The translations under genes and the position numbers were made by a program. Source: Arsenicicoccus bolidensis DSM 15745 (GTDB lineage: Bacteria; Actinomycetota; Actinomycetes; Actinomycetales; Dermatophilaceae). From it: 64,000 bases of DNA. Location of the stretch: assembly GCF_000426385.1 (NCBI RefSeq), contig NZ_AUFG01000001.1:186001-250000 (forward strand). Reading direction: 5' to 3'. Of the stretch, positions 18,746 through 27,662 are shown one piece after another. Every line of letters starts with the position of its first letter. Within the stretch, counting starts at the first letter, position 1. The notes under the pieces are model-generated. The model did no database searches. It was not told where the DNA came from and saw nothing but the letters and a program-made list of their open reading frames with translations.

Positions 18746-20863
18746 TCAGCGGGTTGCGTCGGCGGCCCCCGCGGGCAGGAAGCGACGCCCCGTGACGCGC
18801 TCCGACGTGCCGGTCCGGTCGAGCAGCGGCGTGAGCCCGCCGTTCCAGAACTGGAAGCCGGCACCGGTGATCATGGCCAGGTCTAGGTCCATGGGGGCGC
18901 TGACGACGCCGCCGTCCAGCATGATCCGGGCCTCCTCGGCCAGGCCCGCCAGCACGCGCTCGCGCACCTGCTCCGCGGTCAGGACCTCAGGGTCCGCCGG
19001 CGTCTCGTGCAGGGCCAGGACCTCCGGGTCCAGCACCGTGCGCCCGTCGACCTTGGTGTAGTAGCCACGCTTGCCCGCCTCGACCACGCGACGCAGGTTG
19101 GGCGAGACGTAGAACCGGTCGGGGAAGGCCGCGGCGAGCGTCTCGTTGTTGTGCAGCGCGATGGCCGGACCGACCAGGCCCATGAGGACGAACGGCGGCA
19201 TGGGGGCGACCCCTGCGAAGCCCTGGTCCGCCACGTCGACCGGCGTCCCGACGTCGACGATGCGCGCCATGTCGGACATGAACCGACCGAGTAGCCGGTT
19301 GACGATGAAGGACGGTGAGTCCGCGCACAGCACGGTGGTCTTCTTGAGCGTCCTGCCGACGGCGAAGGCCGTGGCCAGCGTCGCGTCGTCGGTGCGCTCG
19401 CCCGAGATGATCTCGAGCAGCGGCATGACGGCGACCGGGTTGAAGAAGTGGAAGCCCACCACGCGCTCGGGGTGCTGCAGCCGCGAGGCCATCTCGGTGA
19501 TGGACAGCGACGAGGTGTTGGTGGCGAGCACGCACTCGGGCGAGACCACGGCCTCGACCTCGGCCCACACCTGCTGCTTGACCGACATCTCCTCGAAGAC
19601 CGCCTCGACGACGAAGCCGGCGTCGGCCATGCCGTCCTTGGACGTGTCCCCGGTGATGAGGGCCTTGTAGCGGTTGACCTGGTCGGCGCTCAGCCGACCC
19701 TTGGCCGCGAGCGTGTCGATCTCGGTGTGGACGTAGCCAACTCCCTTGGCGACCCGCTCCTCGTCGAGGTCGGTCATGACGACCGGCATCTCGAGGCGCC
19801 GGACGAAGAGCAGCGCCAGCTGGCTTGCCATCAGGCCGGCCCCGACGATCCCCACCTTGGTCACCGGGCGCGCGAGCGCCTTGTCGGGGGCACCGGCGGG
19901 TCGCTTGGCCCGCTTCTGCACCAGGTCGAAGGCGTAGAGCCCGGCGCGCAGCTCGTCGCTCATGAGCAGGTCGCCGAGGGCCTCGTCCTCGGCCGCGAAG
20001 CCCTCCTCGCGGCTCGTCGTGCGAGCCGCCGCCAGCAGGTCCAGGGCGCGGTATGCCGCCCGCGACCGGCCACCCGTGCGCTGCGTCACGGTGCGCCGGG
20101 CCGCCGCGACGGCGGCGTCCCAGCGGGACTCGTCGCGGTCGACCTCGGGGCGCTCGACGGTGACGGCGCCGGTGAGGACGTCCGCCGCCCAGGCGACGGA
20201 GCGAGCGAGGAAGTCCGCGGGCTCGAGCACCTCGTCGTACATCCCCAGGCGGGCCGCCTGGACACCGCTCAGCATGCGGTTGTTGGACAGCGGGTTGTCG
20301 ACCACGACCGTGAGGGCGCCCTCGACGCCGACGAGGTTGGGCAGCATCCAGCAGCCGCCCCAGCCGGGCACGAGGCCCAGGAAGACCTCGGGGAGCGCGA
20401 CGGCGGGGACCGAGGAGCTGACGGTGCGGTAGTCGCAGGCGAGGGCGATCTCGACGCCGCCGCCCATGGACGCGCCGTTGACGAAGGCGAAGGACGGGAC
20501 GCCCAGCGAGGACAGCCGGGAGAATACCTCGTGCCCGAGCAGGCCCATGGCGACGGCCTGCTCGCGGTCGGTCACGCGCGGGACGCCCGTCAGGTCGGCC
20601 CCCACGGCGAACACGAAGGGCTTGCCGGTCACGCCGACGGCGGCGATCTCGCCGGCGGCGGCGCGCTCGGCGCAGCGGTCGAGGACGTCGCGCAGCTCCA
20701 GCAGGCCGCGCGGGCCGAAGGTGCTGGGGCGGGTGTGGTCGTGGCCGTTGTCGAGGGTGATCAGCGCCATGGTCCCGACGCCGCCGGGGAGCTGGACGTC
20801 GCGCTCGAGCGCGTGGGTGACGACCTCGTCGTCGAAGGCTGCCAGCAGGTCGGTGTCGGTCAT
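18746..20863 (-). CDS. fadB: Fatty-acid oxidation complex alpha subunit (enoyl-CoA hydratase / 3-hydroxyacyl-CoA dehydrogenase)
   Basis: Bifunctional beta-oxidation enzyme: hydrates enoyl-CoA, then oxidises the 3-hydroxyacyl-CoA with NAD+. The N-terminal crotonase domain shows SMGGGVEIALACDYR; the dehydrogenase starts at the Rossmann motif VGIVGAGLMASQLA and continues with NTSSLSITEMA and GFHFFNPVAVMPLLEII; two C-terminal dehydrogenase domains follow. Length 705 fits. The start is the ATG that overlaps the thiolase stop (ATGA), giving a coupled fadA-fadB operon. An in-frame extension upstream is the thiolase region and was left out. Confidence 0.95.
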   Translation of the reverse strand: MTDTDLLAAFDDEVVTHALERDVQLPGGVGTMALITLDNGHDHTRPSTFGPRGLLELRDVLDRCAERAAAGEIAAVGVTGKPFVFAVGADLTGVPRVTDREQAVAMGLLGHEVFSRLSSLGVPSFAFVNGASMGGGVEIALACDYRTVSSSVPAVALPEVFLGLVPGWGGCWMLPNLVGVEGALTVVVDNPLSNNRMLSGVQAARLGMYDEVLEPADFLARSVAWAADVLTGAVTVERPEVDRDESRWDAAVAAARRTVTQRTGGRSRAAYRALDLLAAARTTSREEGFAAEDEALGDLLMSDELRAGLYAFDLVQKRAKRPAGAPDKALARPVTKVGIVGAGLMASQLALLFVRRLEMPVVMTDLDEERVAKGVGYVHTEIDTLAAKGRLSADQVNRYKALITGDTSKDGMADAGFVVEAVFEEMSVKQQVWAEVEAVVSPECVLATNTSSLSITEMASRLQHPERVVGFHFFNPVAVMPLLEIISGERTDDATLATAFAVGRTLKKTTVLCADSPSFIVNRLLGRFMSDMARIVDVGTPVDVADQGFAGVAPMPPFVLMGLVGPAIALHNNETLAAAFPDRFYVSPNLRRVVEAGKRGYYTKVDGRTVLDPEVLALHETPADPEVLTAEQVRERVLAGLAEEARIMLDGGVVSAPMDLDLAMITGAGFQFWNGGLTPLLDRTGTSERVTGRRFLPAGAADATR

Positions 20864-22092
20864 CGCTGCTGCTCCTGCGGGTCGGTGGACGGGCGGTAGT
20901 CGGCGTGGTGCGGGTTCTCCCAGATGACGGCGCCGCCCATGCCGATGCCGATGCACATCGCGGTCATGCCGTAGCGCACCTCGGGGTGCTCGGCGAAGTG
21001 GGCGGCCAGCTGGGTCATGAGGCGGACGCCGGACGAGGCGAGCGGGTGGCCGGTGGCGATCGCGCCACCCCAGGGGTTGACCCGGGCGTCGTCGTCGGCG
21101 ATGCCGAAATGCTCGAGGAAGGCCAGCACCTGCACGGCGAACGCCTCGTTGAGCTCGAACAGCCCGATGTCCTCGATGCTCAGGCCGGCCTGGGCGAGGG
21201 CCTTCTCGGCGGCCGGGACCGGGCCGTAGCCCATGACCTCGGGCTCGACCCCGACGAAGGAGTAGGTGACCATCCGCATCTTGACGGGCAGCCCCAGCTC
21301 GGTCGCGGCCTCCTCGGACGCGAGCAGGCAGGCGGTGGCGCCGTCGTTGAGCCCGGCGGCGTTGCCGGGGGTGACCCGCCCGTGAGGACGGAACGGCGTC
21401 TTGAGCGTGGCCAGGTCCGCCATGGTCACCCCGGGGCGGGGCGGCTCGTCGGCCGTGGCCAGGCCCCAGCCCTGCTCCGCGGAGCGGACCGCGACCGGGA
21501 CCAGGTCGGGCTGGACCTTGCCGGCGGCGTAGGCCTCGGCCAGCTTGCGCTGCGAGCCCACGGCGAAGGCGTCGCTGCGCTCCTTGGTCAGGCTCGGGTA
21601 GCGGTCGTGGAGGTTCTCGGCGGTCTTGCCCATGACCAGCGCGGACTCGTCGACGAGCCGCTCGGACACGATCCGCGGGTTGGGGTCGACGCCCTCACCC
21701 ATCGGGTGCCGTCCCATGTGCTCGACTCCTCCGGCCACGACGACATCGGTGGCGCCCATCGCGATGGACCCGGCGGACGTGGTGACGGCCGTCATGGCAC
21801 CGGCGCACATGCGGTCGATCGAGTAGCCCGGGACGGTGCTGGGCAGTCCGGACAGCAGCGCTGCCATCCGGCCGAGGGTGAGCCCCTGGTCGCCGATCTG
21901 GGTGGTGGCCGCGACGGCGACCTCCCCGATGCGCTCGGGTGGCAGGGACGGGTTGCGGCGGACGAGCTCGCGGATGCAGGCGATGACCAGGTCGTCGGCG
22001 CGGGTCTGGGCATAGATGCCCTTGTCCCCGGCTCGGCCGAACGGCGTGCGGACGCCGTCGACGAAGACGACCTCGTGCAGGGTGCGGGGCAC
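20860..22092 (-). CDS. fadA: Acetyl-CoA C-acyltransferase (beta-ketothiolase)
   Basis: Thiolytic partner of FadB that releases acetyl-CoA. The acyl-accepting cysteine is in DRMCAGAMTAV, the catalytic histidine in GGAIATGHPLASSG, and the second cysteine in MCIGIGMGGA. I chose the GTG preceded by GGGAGG five bases upstream, which gives VPRTLHEVVFVDGVRTPFGR, the usual thiolase N-terminus, and 410 residues. Longer in-frame starts would add an unlikely leader. Confidence 0.95.
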   Translation of the reverse strand: MPRTLHEVVFVDGVRTPFGRAGDKGIYAQTRADDLVIACIRELVRRNPSLPPERIGEVAVAATTQIGDQGLTLGRMAALLSGLPSTVPGYSIDRMCAGAMTAVTTSAGSIAMGATDVVVAGGVEHMGRHPMGEGVDPNPRIVSERLVDESALVMGKTAENLHDRYPSLTKERSDAFAVGSQRKLAEAYAAGKVQPDLVPVAVRSAEQGWGLATADEPPRPGVTMADLATLKTPFRPHGRVTPGNAAGLNDGATACLLASEEAATELGLPVKMRMVTYSFVGVEPEVMGYGPVPAAEKALAQAGLSIEDIGLFELNEAFAVQVLAFLEHFGIADDDARVNPWGGAIATGHPLASSGVRLMTQLAAHFAEHPEVRYGMTAMCIGIGMGGAVIWENPHHADYRPSTDPQEQQR

Positions 22093-22173
22093 GGTGGCCT
22101 CCCAGGTCGAGGTGATCGGTACCCGTCGGATGCTACTTGCGGGTAATCCCGATGTCAGCACCAGCGCGCCGGG

Positions 22174-22229
22174 ACGTGACGGGACCCACGTGCCGAGCCC
22201 CACGTGACGGGACCCACGCGCCGAACCCC
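22174..22229 (+). repeat. 28-bp tandem repeat, two copies
   Basis: A 28-bp unit beginning ACGTGACGGGACCCACG is repeated head to tail (22174-22201 and 22202-22229) with two mismatches. It fills the space between the RNase D stop and the thiolase start and has no coding potential. Confidence 0.85.
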
Positions 22230-22239
22230 GTCCTCCGGC

Positions 22240-23499
22240 CTAGGCCCGCGGGGGATAGGGGTTGTCCGACGCGGCCTCGGCCAGCAGCGGGGAGACGAGG
22301 GCCGCCTGCCACGGTCGGGCTCCGAGGTCGAGGAGGATCTCGCTGAAGCCGTGGGCCGACTCGTCCTCCGGGGGCGCCCAGATGACGCGCCGCAGCGTGT
22401 CGGGGGTGAGGAGGTTCTCCGCAGGGATGCTCACGCTGGCGCTCAGCCCGGTGACGAGCTCCTTGACGGCGCCGAGCCGGGCCGCGGCGACCGGGTCCTT
22501 GTCGGCCCAGGCACGTTGCGGGGGTGGTCCCTCGCTGGGGAGGTGGTATGCCGGCAGCTCGTCCTCCGGCAGGAGCATCGCGCGGTCCACGGCGGCGAGC
22601 CACACCTGCGGGTTGCGCTGCACGGCGCGGGGGGTGCGGCGGGGGCCGTCCGCGCCGGACGGCAGGGCCAGCTCGACGATCGCGGCGTCGCCGAGCACAC
22701 GTCCGGGGCTGCAGTCCCGGTCCTGGGCCAGGCGGTCCCGGGTCTCCCACAGCTCGCGCACGACCGCCAGGCCGCGCCGCGTGCGGACCTTGTGCAGGCC
22801 GGAGGTCTTGCGCCACGGGTCGACCTTGGGCGCCGGTCCGCGGAAGTGGGTGAGGGCCTCGAACTCCTCGGCGGCCCAGCCAGACTTGCCCTGGGAGCGC
22901 AGGTCCTCGTCGACGGCGTCGCGCAGGTCCACGAGCACCTCGACGTCGAGCGCGGCATAGACGAGCCACGGCTCGGGCAGGGGCCGGGTGGACCAGTCCT
23001 GGGCGCTGTGCTCCTTGGCGAGGGTGATGCCGAGGTAGTGCTCCATCGCGGCGGCCAGTCCCACGCGGGGCCGGCCGGCGAGCCGGGAGCCGAGCTCGGT
23101 GTCGAACAACCGGGTGGGGTGCAGCCCCAGGTCCGCGAGGCACGGCAGGTCCTGGGTGGCGGCGTGCAGCACCCACTCAACGTCGGCGATCACGTCCTGC
23201 AGCTCGGACAGGTCGGGGCACATGACGGGGTCGATCAGCCAGGTGCCGGACCCGGCCCGGCGCAGCTGCACGAGGTAGGCCTTCTGCCCGTAGCGGAAGC
23301 CGGAGGCGCGCTCGGCGTCGATGGCGATCGGGCCGTGCCCGTCGGCGACGGAGGCGACCAGCTCCCGCAACCGGCGCTCGTCCTCGACCACGGGCCGCAG
23401 CGGCTCGGCGGGCGCCGAGACCAGGCGGGGCTCGGGGGTCTCCGCAGGAGCGTCCGCGGTGGGGTCGTCGGTCGAGGTCAGGTCCGTCACGCCCTCCAA
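22240..23499 (-). CDS. rnd: Ribonuclease D-like 3'-5' exonuclease with HRDC domain
   Basis: DEDD-type exonuclease for tRNA or other RNA 3' ends. The acidic motifs are visible: IAIDAERASG (Exo I), HAATQDLPCL (Exo II) and YAALDVEVL (Exo III with the tyrosine). An HRDC helical domain follows (about residues 225-300, DPWRKTSGLHKV, RRGLAVVRELWETRD), and the C-terminus is another helical unit. Length 419 is typical of actinobacterial members. The start could also be a GTG or ATG a few codons in. It sits beside the response regulator and hemE. Confidence 0.92.
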   Translation of the reverse strand: MEGVTDLTSTDDPTADAPAETPEPRLVSAPAEPLRPVVEDERRLRELVASVADGHGPIAIDAERASGFRYGQKAYLVQLRRAGSGTWLIDPVMCPDLSELQDVIADVEWVLHAATQDLPCLADLGLHPTRLFDTELGSRLAGRPRVGLAAAMEHYLGITLAKEHSAQDWSTRPLPEPWLVYAALDVEVLVDLRDAVDEDLRSQGKSGWAAEEFEALTHFRGPAPKVDPWRKTSGLHKVRTRRGLAVVRELWETRDRLAQDRDCSPGRVLGDAAIVELALPSGADGPRRTPRAVQRNPQVWLAAVDRAMLLPEDELPAYHLPSEGPPPQRAWADKDPVAAARLGAVKELVTGLSASVSIPAENLLTPDTLRRVIWAPPEDESAHGFSEILLDLGARPWQAALVSPLLAEAASDNPYPPRA

Positions 23500-23542
23500 C
23501 CTAACGCCCCGCGAGAGGTGTCCCGCGGCGACGTCCCGGCGG

Positions 23543-24133
23543 TCAGGTGATGAGGCCGCGGCGGAGCGCGGTGTAGGTCATCGCGGCCCGGTCGCCGGTG
23601 CCGAGCTTGCGGGCGATGCGCGCCAGGTGGCTCTTGACCGTCAGGGCCGAGAGGCCGAGGGAGGCCCCGACCTCCTTGTTGGTCTTGCCCTGCGACACCA
23701 GCTGCAGGACCTCGACCTCGCGGGCGGAGAACTGCTCGTTGCCGGCTCCCCGGGTCCCCGGACCGGCCGGCGGTTGTCCGCCGGTGCGGATGTAGGCCCG
23801 GACACCGGTCTTGAGCGCACCCCGGACGTAGATCGGGTCCTCGGAGTCCGACAGCACGATCGTGCGACGCCACCCCCGGGCGCGCAGCTCGTGCAGGAGC
23901 GGGATGCCGGAGCCGTCCGGCAGGGTCAGGTCGGCGATGCAGAACTCGCCGGCCGGCACCTCGCGCGCCACGATGCGGGCGCGCTCGATGGTCTGCGCCT
24001 CGATGATGTGCCCCTCGGTGATGCGGCCGAGCGCGCGGCGCACCATGGCCCCCGTGTGCGGCCCCGCCGAGATGACCATGGCGCTGATGGGCTGCGGGCG
24101 TGCCATCCGGGCGTTCTTGGTGATGACGCTCAC
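23543..24133 (-). CDS. LuxR/NarL-type response regulator with an atypical receiver
   Basis: 196-residue regulator. The C-terminal HTH is a clear LuxR type (FSAREVEVLQLVSQGKTNKEVGASLGL). The N-terminal receiver lacks the usual acidic pair after strand 1 (here MVISAGPHTG), keeps an aspartate in IADLTLPDGSG, and has Ser in IVLSDSED. Metal-dependent phosphorylation is therefore doubtful; it may be phosphorylation-independent. The GTG start follows GGAGGGGG. No histidine kinase gene is adjacent. The neighbouring RNase D, DUF3000 and hemE genes are commonly found beside this kind of regulator in actinomycetes (from memory). Confidence 0.85.
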   Translation of the reverse strand: MSVITKNARMARPQPISAMVISAGPHTGAMVRRALGRITEGHIIEAQTIERARIVAREVPAGEFCIADLTLPDGSGIPLLHELRARGWRRTIVLSDSEDPIYVRGALKTGVRAYIRTGGQPPAGPGTRGAGNEQFSAREVEVLQLVSQGKTNKEVGASLGLSALTVKSHLARIARKLGTGDRAAMTYTALRRGLIT

Positions 24134-24239
24134 GGTGCCCCCTCCGTCTCTCCTGCACGACAGTGCTGATGTTGAAGACTGTAGAACAGGACTAGTGCCG
24201 AACGGGTGAGATTGGCCGAACTGTCGTGACTGCCCGTGG

Positions 24240-24821
24240 TCACCGACGCGAGGTGAGCAGGGCGACGCCCTCCGGCAGCGGGGGCAGTCCCCCCAACGTG
24301 CACAGCAGCTGGGTCCAGGCCTCGAAGTGTGCCGCCAGGTCGTCGTCGACCGGCGTCCACGAGGCGCGGACCTCCATCTCGACCGTCGTCGCCTCGCCCT
24401 CGAGCTCACCGAACCGCTCGCTCACCACGTGGGTGACGGTGCCGGCCAGGGCGATCGCGCTCGCCCCGGCGTCCGCGATGGCGTCCTCGAGCCAGGTCCA
24501 GCCCACCGCCCCGAGGGCGGGGTCGCCGGCGAGCTCGGTCTCCAGCGCGGCCTTGGCGAAGGTCACGACCCGCCACTGCCCCTCCCACTGCTCGGGGGAG
24601 GACGGGTCGTACAGCACGACGAACCGGCCGGAGGCGACGTCCTCGTCGGTGCGCCGGTCGGGCACGACGTCGGCGGCCAGGGCCACGGAGAAGGGTGCCA
24701 GCCGCCCGGGCGCAGGCACCTCCTCGACGAGCACCTCGGGCCGACGCCGGGCGTCGCGCAGCCGGGCGAGCACCGCGTCGAACCGGCGCGCGCTGTCGTC
24801 CGTGAGGGGTCGATCGGCCAC
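24240..24821 (-). CDS. DUF3000 domain protein
   Basis: Soluble 193-residue protein of the actinobacterial DUF3000 family, recognised from the overall pattern ([53 protein letters not shown], then a C-terminal [14 protein letters not shown]). The function is unknown. It is divergent from hemE with only about 80 bp between starts, an arrangement often seen in actinomycetes. Confidence 0.85.
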   Translation of the reverse strand: MADRPLTDDSARRFDAVLARLRDARRRPEVLVEEVPAPGRLAPFSVALAADVVPDRRTDEDVASGRFVVLYDPSSPEQWEGQWRVVTFAKAALETELAGDPALGAVGWTWLEDAIADAGASAIALAGTVTHVVSERFGELEGEATTVEMEVRASWTPVDDDLAAHFEAWTQLLCTLGGLPPLPEGVALLTSRR

Positions 24822-24900
24822 CTCACGAGGCTATGCGGACGACCACGCGAGGCCCGGGCGGCGCGCCGACCGCCCGGTCGGTCGTGCGAGGATCGTGCGC

Positions 24901-25962
24901 GTGGACACCCCTGCAGCCAGCCCGGCTCCCTCGACCCCGGCCGACAGCCTCCTCGTGCGCGCCGCCCGCCGTCAGCCCGTGCCCCACCCCCCGGTGTGGT
25001 TCATGCGCCAGGCCGGTCGCTCCCTCCCGGAGTACCGCGCGGTGCGTGAGGGCACCACGATGTTCGAGGCCTGCCGCAACCCCGAGCTCACCACCGAGAT
25101 CACCCTGCAGCCCGTGCGCCGTCACCACGTCGACGCCGCGATCTTCTTCAGCGACATCGTGGTGCCGCTGGCCGCCGTGGGGGTCGACGTCGACCTCGTG
25201 GCCGGCGTCGGACCGGTCATGGCCGAGCCGTTCCGCACCCGGGCCGACCTGGACCGGGTCCCGGAGCTGAGCCCGGACATGGTCCCGTACGTCACCGAGG
25301 CGGTCCGCCAGACCGTCGCCGCGCTCGGTGGGACGCCCCTCATCGGGTTCGCCGGAGCGCCGTTCACCCTGGCGTCATACCTGGTCGAGGGTGGGCCGTC
25401 CAAGAACCACGAGCGCACCAAGGCCCTCATGCACGGGGACCCGCAGCTGTGGCACGACCTGTGCGCCCGGCTCGCCCAGATCTCCGGCACCTTCCTGCGG
25501 GTGCAGGCCGAGGCCGGGGCCTCCGCCGTCCAGCTGTTCGACTCCTGGGTCGGGGCCCTTCCCCGCCGCACCTACGAGGCGCAGGTGCAGGAGCACTCCG
25601 CCGCCGTCCTGCGCACGGTGGCCGAGGCGACCGACGTGCCGCGCATCCACTTCGGGGTCGGTACGGGGGAGCTGCTCCCGGCGATGGGAGCGGCCGGGGC
25701 CGACGTCGTGGGCGTCGACTACCGCGTGTACCTCCTCGACGCCGTCGAGCGCCTCGGACCGGGGTATGCCGTCCAGGGCAACCTCGACCCGGCGCTGCTC
25801 TTCGCGCCCTGGGACGCCCTGGAGCGCGAGGTCCGACGCATCGTGGACGAGGGCCGCGAGGCTCCGGGCCACATCTTCAACCTCGGTCACGGGGTCCTGC
25901 CCAGCACGGATCCGACGGTGATCACCCGCGTCGTCGAGCTCGTCCACGAGCTGGGCCGGTAG
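24901..25962 (+). CDS. hemE: Uroporphyrinogen decarboxylase
   Basis: Converts uroporphyrinogen III to coproporphyrinogen III in heme synthesis. The N-terminal signature [16 protein letters not shown] holds the substrate-binding arginines; [18 protein letters not shown] and the C-terminal [13 protein letters not shown] are also conserved. The GTG at 24901 gives 353 residues, the family norm; the frame is open further upstream but that stretch is the DUF3000 gene's antisense. Heme supply fits ctaA/ctaB further on. No other hem gene follows, which is unusual. Confidence 0.96.
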   Translation: MDTPAASPAPSTPADSLLVRAARRQPVPHPPVWFMRQAGRSLPEYRAVREGTTMFEACRNPELTTEITLQPVRRHHVDAAIFFSDIVVPLAAVGVDVDLVAGVGPVMAEPFRTRADLDRVPELSPDMVPYVTEAVRQTVAALGGTPLIGFAGAPFTLASYLVEGGPSKNHERTKALMHGDPQLWHDLCARLAQISGTFLRVQAEAGASAVQLFDSWVGALPRRTYEAQVQEHSAAVLRTVAEATDVPRIHFGVGTGELLPAMGAAGADVVGVDYRVYLLDAVERLGPGYAVQGNLDPALLFAPWDALEREVRRIVDEGREAPGHIFNLGHGVLPSTDPTVITRVVELVHELGR

Positions 25963-26015
25963 CATGGGTGCTCGCGCCCGGTCCCGCCGGACGTCGCTCA
26001 CGACCCGTCCCGCCC

Positions 26016-26037
26016 GACGGCCCACCACCGGGCCGTC
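26016..26037 (+). terminator. Short hairpin between hemE and secG
   Basis: GACGGCCC and GGGCCGTC form a perfect 8-bp stem with a six-base loop, 54 bp after the hemE stop and 19 bp before secG. It may end hemE transcription. Confidence 0.45.
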
Positions 26038-26055
26038 CCGACAGATGGTTGCCGC

Positions 26056-26301
26056 ATGACCGTAGTCAAGATCGTCCTCGAGGTGCTGCTCGTCCTGGGC
26101 GGGCTCTTCCTGACCCTGCTGATCCTGCTCCACAAGGGCAAGGGCGGCGGCATGTCCGACATGTTCGGCGGCGGGGTGTCCAACACCCTGGGCGGGTCCA
26201 GCGTGGCCGAGCGCAACCTCGACCGCTTCACCATCGCCGTCGCGATCGTCTGGTTCGCGTGCGTCGTCGCGCTCGGGCTGATCCAGCGGTTCAGCGGCTG
26301 A
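26056..26301 (+). CDS. secG: Protein translocase subunit SecG
   Basis: Small membrane subunit of the SecYEG translocon. It has two hydrophobic helices (residues about 4-25 and 59-77) joined by the cytoplasmic loop KGKGGGMSDMFGGGVSNTLGGSSVAERNL, whose GGG...SNTLGGS pattern is typical. Length 81 is normal. In most actinomycetes secG follows gap-pgk-tpiA; here it follows hemE instead. Confidence 0.95.
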   Translation: MTVVKIVLEVLLVLGGLFLTLLILLHKGKGGGMSDMFGGGVSNTLGGSSVAERNLDRFTIAVAIVWFACVVALGLIQRFSG

Positions 26302-26420
26302 CGGCAGCCGCTCACCGGAGCCGGCGGCTCCCTGCGGAGCCGCCCTCCCACGCACTTGCGGGCACCTGGGCCCGCCCCGGTCCTGCAGCCAGTCGGGACC
26401 GGTAGCTCGAGGAGAAACCC

Positions 26421-26771
26421 ATGTCGGGTGGTAACGCCATCAGGGGCAGCCGCATCGGAGCAGGCCCCATGGGCGAGGTGGAGCGCGGCGAGTCCGCGCC
26501 GCGGCTCGTCATCAGCTACTACTGCGCCCGCGGTCACGAGACCCGCCCGGCCTTCTCGCAGGAGGCCGGCGACGACGTCCCGGCCGAGTGGGACTGCCAG
26601 CGGTGCGGGCTGCCCGCCGGGCTCGACCCGGACGACCCACCCAACCCGCCGCGCACCGAACCCTACAAGACCCACCTGGCGTACGTGAAGGAACGACGCA
26701 GCGACGCCGACGGCCAGGCGCTGCTCGACGAGGCGCTCGCCGGTCTGCGGCGCCGCGGCCTGATCACGTAG
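26421..26771 (+). CDS. rbpA: RNA polymerase-binding protein RbpA
   Basis: Actinobacterial transcription factor that binds RNA polymerase and sigma and stabilises the open complex. The N-terminal MSGGNAIRGSRIGAGP tail, the central zinc-type beta barrel (YYCARGHETRPAF ... WDCQRCGLPA with cysteines near 35, 59 and 62) and the C-terminal sigma-interaction helix (THLAYVKERRSDADGQALLDEAL) are all present. GGAG precedes the ATG. The stop codon lies inside a 21-bp tandem duplication. Confidence 0.97.
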   Translation: MSGGNAIRGSRIGAGPMGEVERGESAPRLVISYYCARGHETRPAFSQEAGDDVPAEWDCQRCGLPAGLDPDDPPNPPRTEPYKTHLAYVKERRSDADGQALLDEALAGLRRRGLIT

Positions 26772-26795
26772 CAGCGCGGCCGGATCACGTAGCAG
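26754..26795 (+). repeat. 21-bp tandem duplication spanning the rbpA stop codon
   Basis: CGCGGCCTGATCACGTAGCAG (26754-26774) is followed immediately by a copy with one mismatch (26775-26795). The first copy encodes the last rbpA residues and its TAG, so the second repeats the gene's end. Confidence 0.9.
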
Positions 26796-26869
26796 AGGTC
26801 CCGCCCCGGTCGCCGACCACCATCGTCGGGCGGCCCGGGGCGGGTCGGCCGGTCAGGCAAGCTCGAACA

Positions 26870-26907
26870 GGGCAGGTCGATCAGGGCAGGTCGATCAGGG
26901 CAGGTCG
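26870..26907 (-). repeat. 14-bp tandem repeat spanning the pgl stop codon
   Basis: GGGCAGGTCGATCA occurs twice and begins a third time. On the minus strand it repeats the last pgl codons (Asp-Leu-Pro) plus the TGA stop. Confidence 0.9.
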
Positions 26908-27662
26908 GCGGCAGCGGCCTCGTCGACCAGCCAGAGCGTCCGGCGCCGACCGGTGACGCCGGCGGCGGGCGCCTCGTTCACGTCGGCCCCTCCGGTCGCA
27001 GCCGCGACGGCCTGGGCCTTGTCGCCGCCCGCGACCAGCAGCCACACCTCGTCGGCCGAGCACAGCACCGGCAGCGTCAGCGACAGCCGGGCCGGCGGAG
27101 GCTTGGGCGAGTCCTCCTCGGGCACCACGGTGCGGTCGGTGAGGCCGAGCGTGTCCTTGCCGGGGAAGAGGCTGGCGACGTGCGCGTCGGGGCCGACGCC
27201 GAGCATCACCACGTCGAAGGTCGGTGCGCCCTCGCCCCCGCGGTCCGACGTCCCCGCCACCCGCGCGAGCTCGGCGGCGTAGCGCTCGGCCGCCGCACCG
27301 ATGTCGTCGCCCTCGGGATCGTCGATCGCGGGCATCTCGTGGACGTGCTCGGGGTCCAGCCCCAACGCGTCCATGCGGCCGAGCCCCGCCTCGCGCGCCT
27401 GGGTGGCGTTGCGGTCTGCGGACTCGCGGTCGACATACCGCTCGTCGCCCCACCACAGGTGCACGAGCTCCCACGAGACTGCAGGGGCGGCGGGGGAGTC
27501 GACGAGCGCCTCGATCAAGGCGTTGCCCATCGAGCCGCCGGTGAGGACGACGTGCGCCTCGCCGTGCTGGGCCTGCGCGTCCGTGATCGCCGTGACGAGG
27601 CGGGCGGCGATGGCGGCGGCGAGGGTCGCCTTGTCGGGGTGAACGATCACCTGCGAGGTCAT
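26895..27662 (-). CDS. pgl: 6-phosphogluconolactonase
   Basis: Hydrolyses 6-phosphogluconolactone, the second step of the oxidative pentose phosphate pathway. Family motifs visible: VVLTGGSMGNALIEAL near residue 42, HLWWGDERYV, and the active-site region LGVGPDAHVASLFPG. Length 255 is normal. The ATG overlaps the opcA stop (ATGA), so it is the last gene of a coupled zwf-opcA-pgl operon. Its end is duplicated in a short tandem repeat. Confidence 0.95.
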   Translation of the reverse strand: MTSQVIVHPDKATLAAAIAARLVTAITDAQAQHGEAHVVLTGGSMGNALIEALVDSPAAPAVSWELVHLWWGDERYVDRESADRNATQAREAGLGRMDALGLDPEHVHEMPAIDDPEGDDIGAAAERYAAELARVAGTSDRGGEGAPTFDVVMLGVGPDAHVASLFPGKDTLGLTDRTVVPEEDSPKPPPARLSLTLPVLCSADEVWLLVAGGDKAQAVAAATGGADVNEAPAAGVTGRRRTLWLVDEAAAADLP

